Below are positions 7,667 to 16,481 of a stretch of DNA of 64,000 bases, in pieces (positions within the stretch are counted from its first letter, which is position 1; the number at the start of each line of letters is the position of its first letter). The position numbers and the translations under genes were made by a program. This DNA comes from Lishizhenia sp965656535. GTDB lineage: Bacteria > Bacteroidota > Bacteroidia > Flavobacteriales_D > Crocinitomicaceae. The notes below the pieces were generated by a model, which saw only the letters and a program-made list of their open reading frames with translations, did no database searches and was not told the origin of the DNA. Where the stretch lies: assembly GCA_965656535.1 (NCBI GenBank), contig CBFHKX010000004.1, forward strand, positions 124,001 to 188,000, written 5' to 3'.

Positions 7667-9001
7667 ATGGTAGCAATCATTATTTTTTCAGTATTGTTAA
7701 TAGCAGGGTTCGGATACTTTGCTTATAACGTTAAAAATATTAGACAAAATATTCTACTGGGTAGAGATGTAGATCGTTCTGACAATAAGAAAGAAAGGTT
7801 AAAGGTAATGACACTCGTTGCTTTAGGACAGAAAAAAATGTTTTCTAGACCAATTCCTGCCTTGTTACACTTGTGTTTGTATGCAGCATTTGTGATTACA
7901 CAGATAGAATTAATAGAAATTATTGTTGACGGTATTACTGGAGAACATCGCTTTTTTAAAGATGCTTTGGGTGGTTTCTACACTTTCATTATATCTTTCA
8001 TAGAAATTTTATCTGTTCTCGCTTTTATCGCAACTTTTGCATTTTTAGCAAGAAGAAACCTTCTAAACATTCCACGTTTTAGTATGAAAGAAATGAACGG
8101 CTGGCCAAAAATGGACGGTAACATGATTCTTGTAATGGAATTAATTCTGGTTTCTTTTATTTTTATGATGAATGGAGCAGACGAAGCATTGTACAATCAA
8201 GGTATAAGTCATTACAACGAAGGTGCAAGCGGTTCATTTAATTTTACAATATCGCAATACATAGGTCCGGCTCTTTTTGGAGGTTTATCTGAAAGTGGAT
8301 TGTATCTTGTAGAAAGAATAGGGTGGTGGGGACACATAACTATGGTCTTCGTCTTTCTTAATTACTTGCCTTTTTCTAAGCATTTTCACATTCTATTGGC
8401 GTTTCCAAATACCTTTTACTCTAACCTTAACGCAAAGGGAAGATTAACAAACATGGAATCCGTTACCAATGAGGTAAAGTTAATGATGGATCCAAGCGCA
8501 GATCCGTTTGCAGCGCCAGCTCCGGCAGAAGGAGAAGTACAACGCTTTGGTGCAAAAGATGTGCAAGACCTTACTTGGAAGAATTTATTAGACAGTTATA
8601 CATGTACAGAATGCGGTAGATGTACATCTTCTTGTCCGGCAAATCAAACCGGAAAATTACTTTCTCCACGTAAAATTATGATGGACACGCGCGACCGTTT
8701 GGTTGAAGTAGGGAATAACGTAAGAAAGCACGGTAAAGATCACGACGATGGAAAATCGCTTTTAAGAGATTATATCACAGAAGAAGAATTATGGGCATGT
8801 ACTTCTTGTAACGCATGCGTGCAAGAGTGTCCGGTAAACATAGATCCACTTTCTATTATTGTAGATTTAAGAAGGTATTTAGTGATGGAAGAGTCAAAAG
8901 CTCCATCAGAATTAACAGGTATGTTTACCAATATAGAAAATAACGGAGCACCTTGGCAATTTAGTCAGGCAGACCGTTTAAACTGGAAAGACGAAAATTA
9001 A
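7667..9001 (+). CDS. Membrane 4Fe-4S dicluster oxidoreductase subunit
   Basis: A 444-residue integral membrane electron-transfer protein. About five membrane helices fill the first 260 residues, with histidines in or near the helices (LLHLCLY, WGHITMVF, HFHILLAF) that could ligate heme b as in NarI-type subunits. A soluble domain follows with two 4Fe-4S motifs, CTECGRCTSSCP (about 311-322) and CTSCNACVQECP (about 377-388). It resembles the HdrD/GlpC/EtfD-like family. The next gene encodes the matching CCG-domain protein 24 bp downstream, so the two likely form one complex passing electrons to or from menaquinone. Electron donor unknown. Confidence 0.85.
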   Translation: MVAIIIFSVLLIAGFGYFAYNVKNIRQNILLGRDVDRSDNKKERLKVMTLVALGQKKMFSRPIPALLHLCLYAAFVITQIELIEIIVDGITGEHRFFKDALGGFYTFIISFIEILSVLAFIATFAFLARRNLLNIPRFSMKEMNGWPKMDGNMILVMELILVSFIFMMNGADEALYNQGISHYNEGASGSFNFTISQYIGPALFGGLSESGLYLVERIGWWGHITMVFVFLNYLPFSKHFHILLAFPNTFYSNLNAKGRLTNMESVTNEVKLMMDPSADPFAAPAPAEGEVQRFGAKDVQDLTWKNLLDSYTCTECGRCTSSCPANQTGKLLSPRKIMMDTRDRLVEVGNNVRKHGKDHDDGKSLLRDYITEEELWACTSCNACVQECPVNIDPLSIIVDLRRYLVMEESKAPSELTGMFTNIENNGAPWQFSQADRLNWKDEN

Positions 9002-9025
9002 GATTACAGTTAAAACAATAAAGAT

Positions 9026-9817
9026 ATGAGTACGTTAGTTGTGCCTACAATGGCAGAGATGATAGCGAAAGGAGAAACTCCAGAGGTTCTTTTTTGGGTT
9101 GGTTGTTCGGGTAGTTTTGACGATAGAGCCAAAAAAATAACCAAAGCCATTGTTAAAATATTAAACCACTGTAATGTTAGTTTTGCCGTGTTAGGAGCAG
9201 AAGAAAGCTGTACAGGAGATCCCGCAAAAAGAGCAGGTAACGAGTTCTTGTTTCAAATGCAAGCCATGATGAACATTCAGGTGTTAGACGGCTACGATAT
9301 TAAAAAGATTGTAACGGGTTGTCCGCACTGTTTTAACACCCTCAAAAACGAATATCCAGAACTAGGCGGAAATTACGAAGTAATACATCACACTCAATTA
9401 ATTCAAGGATTAATAAACGATGGAAAACTTTCTGTAAAAGATGGCGACACCTTTAAAGGAAAAAAAATCACCTTTCATGATCCTTGTTATCTGGGTAGAG
9501 CAAACGATGTTTACGAAGCACCAAGAGAAATTTTACAAAAACTAGACGCAGAGTTAGTAGAAATGAAACGCTGCAAAACGAACGGATTGTGTTGCGGAGC
9601 AGGTGGAGCACAAATGTTTAAAGAAGCCGAAAAAGGAAACAAAGAGGTAAATATAGAGCGTACAGAAGATGCGCTAGAAGTAAAACCAAACGTAATTGCA
9701 ACGGGTTGTCCGTTTTGTAATACGATGATGACTGACGGTGTGAAAAACTTTGAAAAAGAAGACGAAATTGAAGTACTTGATGTTGCCGAGTTGATTGCGC
9801 AAGCAGCAGATCTATAG
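9026..9817 (+). CDS. CCG-domain (Fe-S)-binding protein (HdrB/LutA-like)
   Basis: A 263-residue soluble protein with two cysteine-rich CCG domains of the heterodisulfide-reductase B / lactate-utilisation LutA family. Visible cysteine clusters are GAEESCTGDPAKRAG and VTGCPHCFNTL in the first half, then DPCYLGRAND, LCCGAGGAQMF and ATGCPFCNTMM in the second. These motifs carry a catalytic or electron-accepting Fe-S cluster. It follows the membrane dicluster protein on the same strand with a 24-bp gap, and the two presumably work together as a membrane-bound oxidoreductase. Substrate is not apparent. A hairpin follows the stop codon. Confidence 0.86.
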   Translation: MSTLVVPTMAEMIAKGETPEVLFWVGCSGSFDDRAKKITKAIVKILNHCNVSFAVLGAEESCTGDPAKRAGNEFLFQMQAMMNIQVLDGYDIKKIVTGCPHCFNTLKNEYPELGGNYEVIHHTQLIQGLINDGKLSVKDGDTFKGKKITFHDPCYLGRANDVYEAPREILQKLDAELVEMKRCKTNGLCCGAGGAQMFKEAEKGNKEVNIERTEDALEVKPNVIATGCPFCNTMMTDGVKNFEKEDEIEVLDVAELIAQAADL

Positions 9818-9835
9818 AAAAAAGTTCAATAAATG

Positions 9836-9867
9836 AAATCTGGATATTTATAAAAGTATCCAGATTT
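9836..9867 (+). terminator. Hairpin after the Fe-S gene pair
   Basis: AAATCTGGATA (9836-9846) pairs perfectly with TATCCAGATTT (9857-9867) around a 10-nt loop, 18 bp after the stop. Only a short T-run follows, so termination strength is uncertain. Confidence 0.6.
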
Positions 9868-10293
9868 AAACTCTCTCCCCTTTTGGGAGACCAAGAGGTG
9901 TGACCGAAGAATTATCTAAATCCTTAATTCATATTCTTATTTGATTAGAACTAGCAACCTGCTATCCATTCTAGTTTTCAACCTTTCTTTAAACATAAAA
10001 AGTTACTGCCCAAACCCCAATCACCTCTAAAAAAAGAAAAACAAAAAAGCACTACTTGCAATTACGGTAGAAAACTGTGAATAAGTAGGAAAAACTTTTT
10101 GTTTAATTTTTTCGACTAAAACTTTATATTTATCTATTAATATGCATAATTTAATTACGAATATTATTTTAATTAGTGTTTGTAAACTAAAAAAAGAAGA
10201 TGAATTGGATTAGAGATAGCGTAGAGGTATTTCGAATTTGGTTTGTTTGCCTTTACTAAAACTCCGTGTATAGTAAGAAAATTAAAACGATAA
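9868..10293. other. Long non-coding stretch before the KAP NTPase gene
   Basis: No coding region is seen in this AT-rich stretch. Near 9871-9889 there is a small palindrome (CTCCC-CTTTT-GGGAG) of a kind seen between Bacteroidota genes. A 19-codon frame from 10200 is too short to support. Promoter-like TATATTTA occurs near 10129, but no clear -7 box lies close to the NTPase start. Confidence 0.5.
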
Positions 10294-13200
10294 ATGAATA
10301 TAAACTACATCCCTGATAAGGAGATTAATCTTGACAAAAATGATTTACTTGGTGCTAAACCTTATGCTGAAACATTATCTGAAATAATTTCAAATGCCCA
10401 AACACCATTTACCATTGGTCTATTCGGTGGTTGGGGAGTGGGAAAATCTTCTATAATAAAAACAATAGAAGATAAATTCAATAATGACATTAAATCAGAT
10501 GTAGCAGTCTTTACTTATGATGCTTGGAAATATTCCAACGACTCGTTTAGAAGAACATTCTTATTTAAATTAAAAGAATTTTTTAAACTAGATGTTTCGG
10601 ACTCATTTAATTCCTTTTATGAAGACAGAAATGAAGATATAGACCACAAACTTGCCATTAACAAATATTCTCTTGGCTGGTGGATTAGTTTAAGTCCTTT
10701 GATATTATTACTTGTTTTTCTCTTTCCAGCTCAAACAGATGTAAAAATCATTACAAGTATAATTGGCCTTATAATGACTGGATTAACAACTTTATTTAGG
10801 GCAACATTTGTTAGATATAAGGTTTCTGTTTCAAAAAAAAAGGTCTTTGCACCTGAACAGTTTGAAGATATATTTGATGAAATTCTTAAAAGGATTCTGA
10901 ACAAAGAAAGTAAAAATTGGCAATGGGTTACAAACATTTTATGGAAACCTAAGAAGAAAACAAAAAAGTTAGTTATTGTTATAGACAATATAGATAGATG
11001 TCATAAGGATTTAGCATTTGAACTACTACTAACAATTAAAAATTTTCTTGAACAAAAGGGTGTGGTTTTTATTATTCCTATAGATGAAGATGAAATCAAA
11101 AAACATATAAAAAAACAAGGAAATAACCCTAATGAGTTTCTAAGAAAACTTTTTAACACTACGGTTACCATAAAGAAAATCTCTGAGGGTGATTTATTTG
11201 ATTTTGCTAAAAATTTAAATGACAACTATAAGTTAGATTTTCAAATTGACATAATTTCTATAGTTGCACAGCAATTTTCTAAGAGTCCAAGAAAAATAAT
11301 TCAGTTCTTAAATGTTTTACAAACCGAAATTTTATTGTCAGAAAAACAAGAAGAAATTGAATTAATTCCTAAAGGTGCTCTAACTGAAAATTTGGCATTT
11401 CTTTCAAAGAAATTAATAATAAGAGAAGAATGGCCTGAACTATATACGGTATTAAAAAACAATACCCATCTATTGGAAAACACTAACAACATTATAGTAG
11501 AAAATAATGGTCACTATTACATTAACAATTTTGAACTAAATTCAGAGCAAAGAAACTTTCTACGAAGAACGAATCATATCAAACCTAATCACAATAATTA
11601 TGAATTATTCTTTATAAATAAAGATTCCTTTAAAGATATACCTGACAAAACAAATAGTTTAGTTGAGTCAAATGACCTTATTGGCATTAAAGAACAACTT
11701 AAATCAGATGAGATTACGTTTTCTAAACTTGTCGAATTTATTGATTCAAAATTTGAAATTTCGCTAAATAGAGGTGAATTAACAACAACTATTGTCAACC
11801 TTATATCATTGATTTTTAATTTATCAATTGATACAGACACAAATGTTTATTTAGAAGAGTACATTTATAAATCTAGTAAGTTTTTAGGTGGTTTTAGAAG
11901 CTTTATAAGTTCTCAAAAACAAAATGAGATATTATCATTAATCGACTCTAAATTAACTTTGGAATTCATAAAAAAACATCCAAAATTATCTGGCAACATT
12001 TTAAGTAATCTTTATAACAATATAAATAATAAAGAAGATAGTCAGGAGCTCATTCTTGACTTTATTGAAATTTTCAAAACTGAGCCCAATAAATTAAAAG
12101 ATGTATCAGCAACATTTTCAAAATATTTATCATCTGACAAAAACTTCACAGAAAAAGCCAAGACATTATTAAATGATGAAGTGGTAATAGAAAATTTAAT
12201 CGAGAGTTCTCTGATTGATAATTATATAGATAAAATCGAAAATAATATCGAAAATGAAGATTCTAATCAAAAGTTAGAGCTCATTACTATTTATAATCAA
12301 ATAATAGGATTATCAGAAGTTCAAATTAAAAATGTTGTAAATAAAATTATTCCATTTATCAATGCAGTAAATGATTATATCAAAACACCTTTTTGGTTAA
12401 CCAAATTGAATCCATTTATAGTAAGTGTAAAGGACACAAAAATAAGAACAGATTTGTATAATCTTATAAATGGTAAACAAACTTGGCTATGGCAACAATA
12501 CAGTTCACAATGGAATAAAGAAAATTATCAAAATACATTAAAGATTTTTCTTAAAACAATTACAGAACTTTATTGTATTACTGACCAACCAACTCATAAG
12601 AAGAATCTATTCTCTTGGTTGAATCAATATTTTTCAAAGAACGAATCACAAGAATTAATCGTATTTACAAACAATTTCTTTCACTACATCATTTCTGAAT
12701 TCAAAACGTACAATTGGCCTTTTGTACAGAATATAATAAGTAGATTTAATCAAGTCACAGATTGGAATACAAAAAAGAAAATCTCGAACACGCTACAATT
12801 AATGTTTGCAAAAACAAATGCTGAGAATGGTTTAACGAAAGAACAAATTCAGTCGATTTATACGAGCTACATAAATATCATTAACGTAGATAATGAAGAG
12901 GAAATCATACAATGGATTTCAGAATCTCTTGAAAATAAAGTTCTGACTAAGGATTTTGAAGAAGTTATATCTAATCAAAATGATAGTAAGAAATTTGACT
13001 TATTAAAGCTATTAATGAGATTAGATAAGAATACATTAATTGAAAATATCATTACAGCTATTCTTAAAGATATTGAATGCGGAAAAATAAATGAAGTTTT
13101 TGAAAAAATTGAGGCAGAAAAGGTTAGTAAGGATATTGTTATTAAGTCCATAAAATCGACTTTAAAAGGAATTGACCGTGAAGATTCCAATTTCGAATGT

Positions 13201-13455
13201 CTTATAGAATCATTTTCCAAATCAAGCTTTTCAGACAAGGTGATTCATAATTCAATTGCAGAAAAAATAAAAAATATGTTGGCAAGAGATGAAAATGAGG
13301 AGATTCTTTTTGCATTAAAAGTTATGGGTAATTTAGAAATTAGTGATTCGAGAAAGTTACTGGCAGTTAAGACTCTGATACAAGATATTAATGAAAATAA
13401 CTTTGAGGGAGAAGACATAGAATTGATAAAAAAAATGAAATCTAAATATAAATAA
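10294..13455 (+). CDS. KAP-family P-loop NTPase, large, AT-rich
   Basis: A 1053-residue protein. The N-terminal third is a KAP-type P-loop NTPase: Walker A GGWGVGKSS (residues 45-53), the segment YDAWKYSND typical of the family, and Walker B LVIVIDNIDRC (about 224-234). Two predicted membrane helices are inserted between the Walker motifs (about 130-175), as is usual for KAP proteins. The remaining 650 residues are helical, rich in Asn, Lys, Ile and Leu, with no recognised domain. KAP proteins include PifA of plasmid F, which excludes phage T7. Base composition is visibly more AT-rich than in the neighbours, and long non-coding flanks isolate the gene, which suggests horizontal acquisition. 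A defence role is inference. Family assignment is strong. Confidence 0.85.
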   Translation: MNINYIPDKEINLDKNDLLGAKPYAETLSEIISNAQTPFTIGLFGGWGVGKSSIIKTIEDKFNNDIKSDVAVFTYDAWKYSNDSFRRTFLFKLKEFFKLDVSDSFNSFYEDRNEDIDHKLAINKYSLGWWISLSPLILLLVFLFPAQTDVKIITSIIGLIMTGLTTLFRATFVRYKVSVSKKKVFAPEQFEDIFDEILKRILNKESKNWQWVTNILWKPKKKTKKLVIVIDNIDRCHKDLAFELLLTIKNFLEQKGVVFIIPIDEDEIKKHIKKQGNNPNEFLRKLFNTTVTIKKISEGDLFDFAKNLNDNYKLDFQIDIISIVAQQFSKSPRKIIQFLNVLQTEILLSEKQEEIELIPKGALTENLAFLSKKLIIREEWPELYTVLKNNTHLLENTNNIIVENNGHYYINNFELNSEQRNFLRRTNHIKPNHNNYELFFINKDSFKDIPDKTNSLVESNDLIGIKEQLKSDEITFSKLVEFIDSKFEISLNRGELTTTIVNLISLIFNLSIDTDTNVYLEEYIYKSSKFLGGFRSFISSQKQNEILSLIDSKLTLEFIKKHPKLSGNILSNLYNNINNKEDSQELILDFIEIFKTEPNKLKDVSATFSKYLSSDKNFTEKAKTLLNDEVVIENLIESSLIDNYIDKIENNIENEDSNQKLELITIYNQIIGLSEVQIKNVVNKIIPFINAVNDYIKTPFWLTKLNPFIVSVKDTKIRTDLYNLINGKQTWLWQQYSSQWNKENYQNTLKIFLKTITELYCITDQPTHKKNLFSWLNQYFSKNESQELIVFTNNFFHYIISEFKTYNWPFVQNIISRFNQVTDWNTKKKISNTLQLMFAKTNAENGLTKEQIQSIYTSYINIINVDNEEEIIQWISESLENKVLTKDFEEVISNQNDSKKFDLLKLLMRLDKNTLIENIITAILKDIECGKINEVFEKIEAEKVSKDIVIKSIKSTLKGIDREDSNFECLIESFSKSSFSDKVIHNSIAEKIKNMLARDENEEILFALKVMGNLEISDSRKLLAVKTLIQDINENNFEGEDIELIKKMKSKYK

Positions 13456-13726
13456 CGCTGTACAACAATGGCTATAAGTAATTACTGGTTTTCGCTTACT
13501 TTGGAAATTTTAACTTATTGATTAGTTGAAAAATCAAGTGATTACTCACACAACTATTTAAACACAAAACTCATTATTTAACCACAAACCAAATCTAACC
13601 ATAAAAAAACCAAACTCAACAACAACAAAAAATTATCCTACGCACTTCTCAATTAAACGATTAATTTTGATGCTGTAAACGGCTGTTGTTTTTCAACGGC
13701 ACATTTAAAACTATATTGACTATAAG
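13456..13726. other. Non-coding stretch after the KAP NTPase gene
   Basis: No gene is seen. Directly after the stop comes a GC-richer segment (GCTGTACAACAATGGCTATA at 13458-13477, continuing to about 13513) that contrasts with the A/C-rich, AT-rich sequence after it (13560-13640). It may be the end of an acquired cassette. The boundary cannot be proved from one copy. Confidence 0.4.
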
Positions 13727-14272
13727 ATGATACAATTAAAACTCATACTCTTTATTTTAAGCACTTTTTTCAGTGGTACTAACGGAAATATTGCTGCCGA
13801 AAAAACAACCGTTATCGTACATCCAGATAAGTAGCAGATAGAAATTCTACACCAAGATTTACTATCAATTATTCAGTTAGAGCAAGATTCTATTAATGCA
13901 ATAGAGCAGTGGAGAGAATTGTATACTTCTGAACCAGAAAATCAGCCTTGGATAGAAGATTTAGCTCATTTCACAAAGAAAGAAATTGCTTTTGATCTTT
14001 CAGATGAGCGCATAGATGCACAAATGAGCCTTCAATATACACGTTTAGAAGAACTAGAGGTGCTCGGTTTTTTCTATAACAAAGAAAACAATACGCTTTC
14101 TTTTAGTAATAGTGCTAGAGAAGGACTACAAACTAAAGACGGTGAATTAATTGATAACTACTGGGTTTTTCCTTTGGATTCTTCTTTCAGCTTTACTTTA
14201 GCACCTTTCGAAAATATGCCAGAACGGTTTCAACAATTCAAAAAACCTTTGCATACTTTTATCAATCAATAG
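13727..14272 (+). pseudogene. Exported hypothetical protein interrupted by an in-frame amber codon
   Basis: An ATG at 13727 opens a signal peptide (MIQLKLILFILSTFFSGTNG) and a start of mature protein (TTVIVHPDK), then TAG at 13832-13834 stops it after 35 codons. The same frame runs on uninterrupted from 13835 (QIEILHQDLLSIIQLEQDS) to a TAA at 14272, ending in a strongly hydrophilic domain with a plausible sequence (WVFPLDSSFSFTLAPFE). The whole would be about 180 residues. The amber is one C-to-T change from CAG (Gln), which fits the K-Q-Q context. The part after the stop has no good start of its own: the only early candidate is a TTG at 13919, well inside the domain. Either a recent point-mutation pseudogene, a sequencing error, or readthrough. 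No named family recognised. Confidence 0.65.
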
Positions 14273-14384
14273 GTCGTTTAATTCCAGAGCGCTTTTGTGT
14301 TATTAACATCAAAAAGACACTTTTCAACAATTGCTGTAACTATTGTTAATAACTTTCGTTTATATAGGTCTAAAGTCTGTGTAC

Positions 14385-15377
14385 ATGAAAGTTTTCAATC
14401 AAATAACATTAAGTATATCGCTGTTTGCGAGCACGGTAGCCTTTGGTAAAATCTCACAAACAGAATATGTAGATACCTGGAAAGATGTAGCTGTACAGCA
14501 AATGTTGGAGCACAGAATTCCGGCAAGCATTACAATGGCGCAAGGTATTTTAGAGAGCGGATACGGAAATTCGACGCTCGCAACTAAAGCAAACAATCAC
14601 TTCGGTATTAAATGTCACTCAGACTGGAAGGGAAAAAAAGTATACCACGATGACGATAAGAAAGGAGAATGTTTTAGAAAATATCCTAATGCAATGGAAT
14701 CCTTTGTAGATCACAGTTTGTTTTTAACCTCTAAAAGCAGGTATGCAAGCCTTTTTGAATTCAAGATTACTGATTATAAATCGTGGGCAAAAGGGTTAAG
14801 AAAAGCAGGTTATGCTACCAACCCAAAGTATCCAGATTTATTAATTGATTTAATTGAGCGTTTAGATTTGGACGAGCTCGATAAAAAAGGTAGTTACGAT
14901 GCAGCAGAAAATCCTATGCCTTTGGTGGTAGACGCAGAATTGCCTGCAAGTAAAGAAAATAAAAAGAAGACTCAAAAACAAGACAAGAAAAAGAATGAAA
15001 CCCAAGTCAAAGCAGTGGTGAACTACAATACGCACGCGCTTTTAATTGGAGAAGACAGACTAAAATACATCATTGCACAAGAAGGAGATACCTATTATAG
15101 AATTGCAAAAGAATTTAGTTTAAATATCAGACAGTTATATCGTTACAACGACATTAACAAACGTGTTGAAGGCATACAGCGAGGCACTAAAATTTACCTA
15201 ATGCCTAAACGAAAAAAGTCGGATAAAAAAATAGCACAAGTAAATGCAGAAAACGAAACATTAAGAAGTATTAGTCAGGCAGAAGGCGTTAAACTAAAAG
15301 CACTGCTTGCCTACAATAGCATTGAATCTCCAGACGCACCCTTGCAGAAGGGAGAAACGATTTTCCTCAAAAAATAA
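14385..15377 (+). CDS. Glucosaminidase with LysM domains
   Basis: A cell-wall hydrolase of 330 residues that cleaves peptidoglycan glycan strands. It has a signal peptide (MKVFNQITLSISLFASTVAFG), then a mannosyl-glycoprotein endo-beta-N-acetylglucosaminidase-type domain (about 22-165) with ASITMAQGILESGYG carrying the catalytic Glu and NNHFGIKCHSDWKGK. A Lys/Gln-rich linker (about 185-212) leads to a LysM peptidoglycan-binding repeat (about 225-270) and a second, weaker one (about 285-330). The frame extends 14 codons upstream, but ATG 14385 starts a proper signal peptide and is preferred. Two hairpins follow the stop. Confidence 0.9.
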   Translation: MKVFNQITLSISLFASTVAFGKISQTEYVDTWKDVAVQQMLEHRIPASITMAQGILESGYGNSTLATKANNHFGIKCHSDWKGKKVYHDDDKKGECFRKYPNAMESFVDHSLFLTSKSRYASLFEFKITDYKSWAKGLRKAGYATNPKYPDLLIDLIERLDLDELDKKGSYDAAENPMPLVVDAELPASKENKKKTQKQDKKKNETQVKAVVNYNTHALLIGEDRLKYIIAQEGDTYYRIAKEFSLNIRQLYRYNDINKRVEGIQRGTKIYLMPKRKKSDKKIAQVNAENETLRSISQAEGVKLKALLAYNSIESPDAPLQKGETIFLKK

Positions 15378-15428
15378 TGTGAATTGTTTTGGTGGAATTT
15401 GCGTTGTGAAAGCAGCGCATATTTGTTT

Positions 15429-15458
15429 ATCTCTAAGATAGTTTAAGTATTTAGAGAT
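15429..15458. other. Hairpin downstream of glucosaminidase gene
   Basis: ATCTCTAA (15429-15436) pairs with TTAGAGAT (15451-15458) around a 14-nt loop. It precedes the stronger terminator at 15471. Confidence 0.4.
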
Positions 15459-15470
15459 TGTTGTTTGTTT

Positions 15471-15503
15471 AAATCCCAGTTTACATTGTAAGCTGGGATT
15501 TTT
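15471..15503 (+). terminator. Rho-independent terminator
   Basis: AAATCCCAG (15471-15479) pairs with CTGGGATTT (15493-15501), and the stem continues inward as TTTAC/GTAAG with one G-U pair, leaving a 3-nt loop. A T-run follows on the plus strand. Confidence 0.8.
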
Positions 15504-15566
15504 AGTAGATAAAAGACAAATCAAAAAATCCTTTTTATTTTCCTGTACATCACGTTTACAAAAGCT

Positions 15567-15574
15567 TAAATTTG
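15567..15574 (+). promoter_or_regulatory. -7 box abutting the deacetylase-like start
   Basis: TAAATTTG, then GCCT, then the GTG start at 15579. An exact TAnnTTTG box four bases from the start codon predicts a leaderless mRNA. Confidence 0.6.
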
Positions 15575-15578
15575 GCCT

Positions 15579-16481
15579 GTGTTAAAGATTGCATACGACC
15601 CAATTTATTGTCATCCCTTACCAGATGGTCACCGTTTTCCGATGGCCAAATACGAGTTGTTACCAAAACAATTGTTGTATGAAGGAACGGTAGAAGAAGA
15701 AAATTTTTTCAGGCCTACTTTTCCGTCCAAAGACCTAATTTTAGCGGTGCATGATGAGAACTATTTAGACCAACTATTAAACCTTAAATTAACGCCTAGA
15801 GAGCAACGTAAAACAGGATTTCCGCATTCTGAGCAACTTATACAACGCGAGCAAATTATTATGAATGGTACAGTTCAATGTGCGATTTATGCACTTGAAT
15901 ACGGTTGTGCCATAAACATTGCCGGTGGTACACATCACGCTTTTACGAATAGAGGAGAAGGCTTCTGTTTGCTAAACGATCAAGCAATTGCAGCCCAGTA
16001 TTTATTGGATAAACAACTTGCAAATAAAATCTTAATTATAGATTTAGATGTACATCAAGGCAATGGAACAGCAGAAATTTTTGAGGAAAATCCAAATGTT
16101 TTTACGTTTAGCATGCACGGTAGAAATAATTATCCTTTACACAAAGAGCGTTCAGATTTAGATGTAGAACTAGAGGATAACACATTAGACAAGAGGTATT
16201 TAGATGTTTTAGAAAAAAGTTTAAACGAAATACTGCGTTTGTTTACACCAGATTTTGTATTTTATCAGTGTGGAGTAGATATTATTTCTACAGATAAATT
16301 AGGAAAACTTGGAGTTAGTATTCCGGGCTGTAAGCAACGAGATGAATTTGTTTTTAATTTTGTAAAACAACAAAACTTACCTATTGTTTGCAGCATGGGA
16401 GGTGGATATTCGCCAGAAATTAAACACATTATAGAAGCGCATGCAAACACATATAGAACAGCACAACATCTCTTTTTTTAA
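15579..16481 (+). CDS. Histone-deacetylase superfamily zinc hydrolase
   Basis: A 300-residue member of the arginase/deacetylase fold family (bacterial histone-deacetylase-like, AcuC/acetylpolyamine amidohydrolase relatives), which removes acyl groups from lysine or polyamine amines. Conserved elements are GGTHHAFTNRGEGFCLLND (active-site His pair, about 111-129), the zinc-binding IDLDVHQGNGTAEIF (about 151-165), and FYQCGVDIISTDKLGKLG (second metal Asp, about 228-245), ending with GGGYSPEI. The GTG start follows a perfect -7 box by four bases. The 3' end overlaps the TspO gene by 41 bp. The natural substrate is unknown. Confidence 0.9.
   Translation: MLKIAYDPIYCHPLPDGHRFPMAKYELLPKQLLYEGTVEEENFFRPTFPSKDLILAVHDENYLDQLLNLKLTPREQRKTGFPHSEQLIQREQIIMNGTVQCAIYALEYGCAINIAGGTHHAFTNRGEGFCLLNDQAIAAQYLLDKQLANKILIIDLDVHQGNGTAEIFEENPNVFTFSMHGRNNYPLHKERSDLDVELEDNTLDKRYLDVLEKSLNEILRLFTPDFVFYQCGVDIISTDKLGKLGVSIPGCKQRDEFVFNFVKQQNLPIVCSMGGGYSPEIKHIIEAHANTYRTAQHLFF

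Noticed and set aside
10200..10259. A 19-codon frame before the KAP gene
   Set aside because: Too short and without promoter, conservation or family support.
13919..14272. Start of a separate gene at TTG 13919
   Set aside because: The frame continues from ATG 13727 through a single amber codon, so this is the downstream part of a broken gene, not a gene with its own start.
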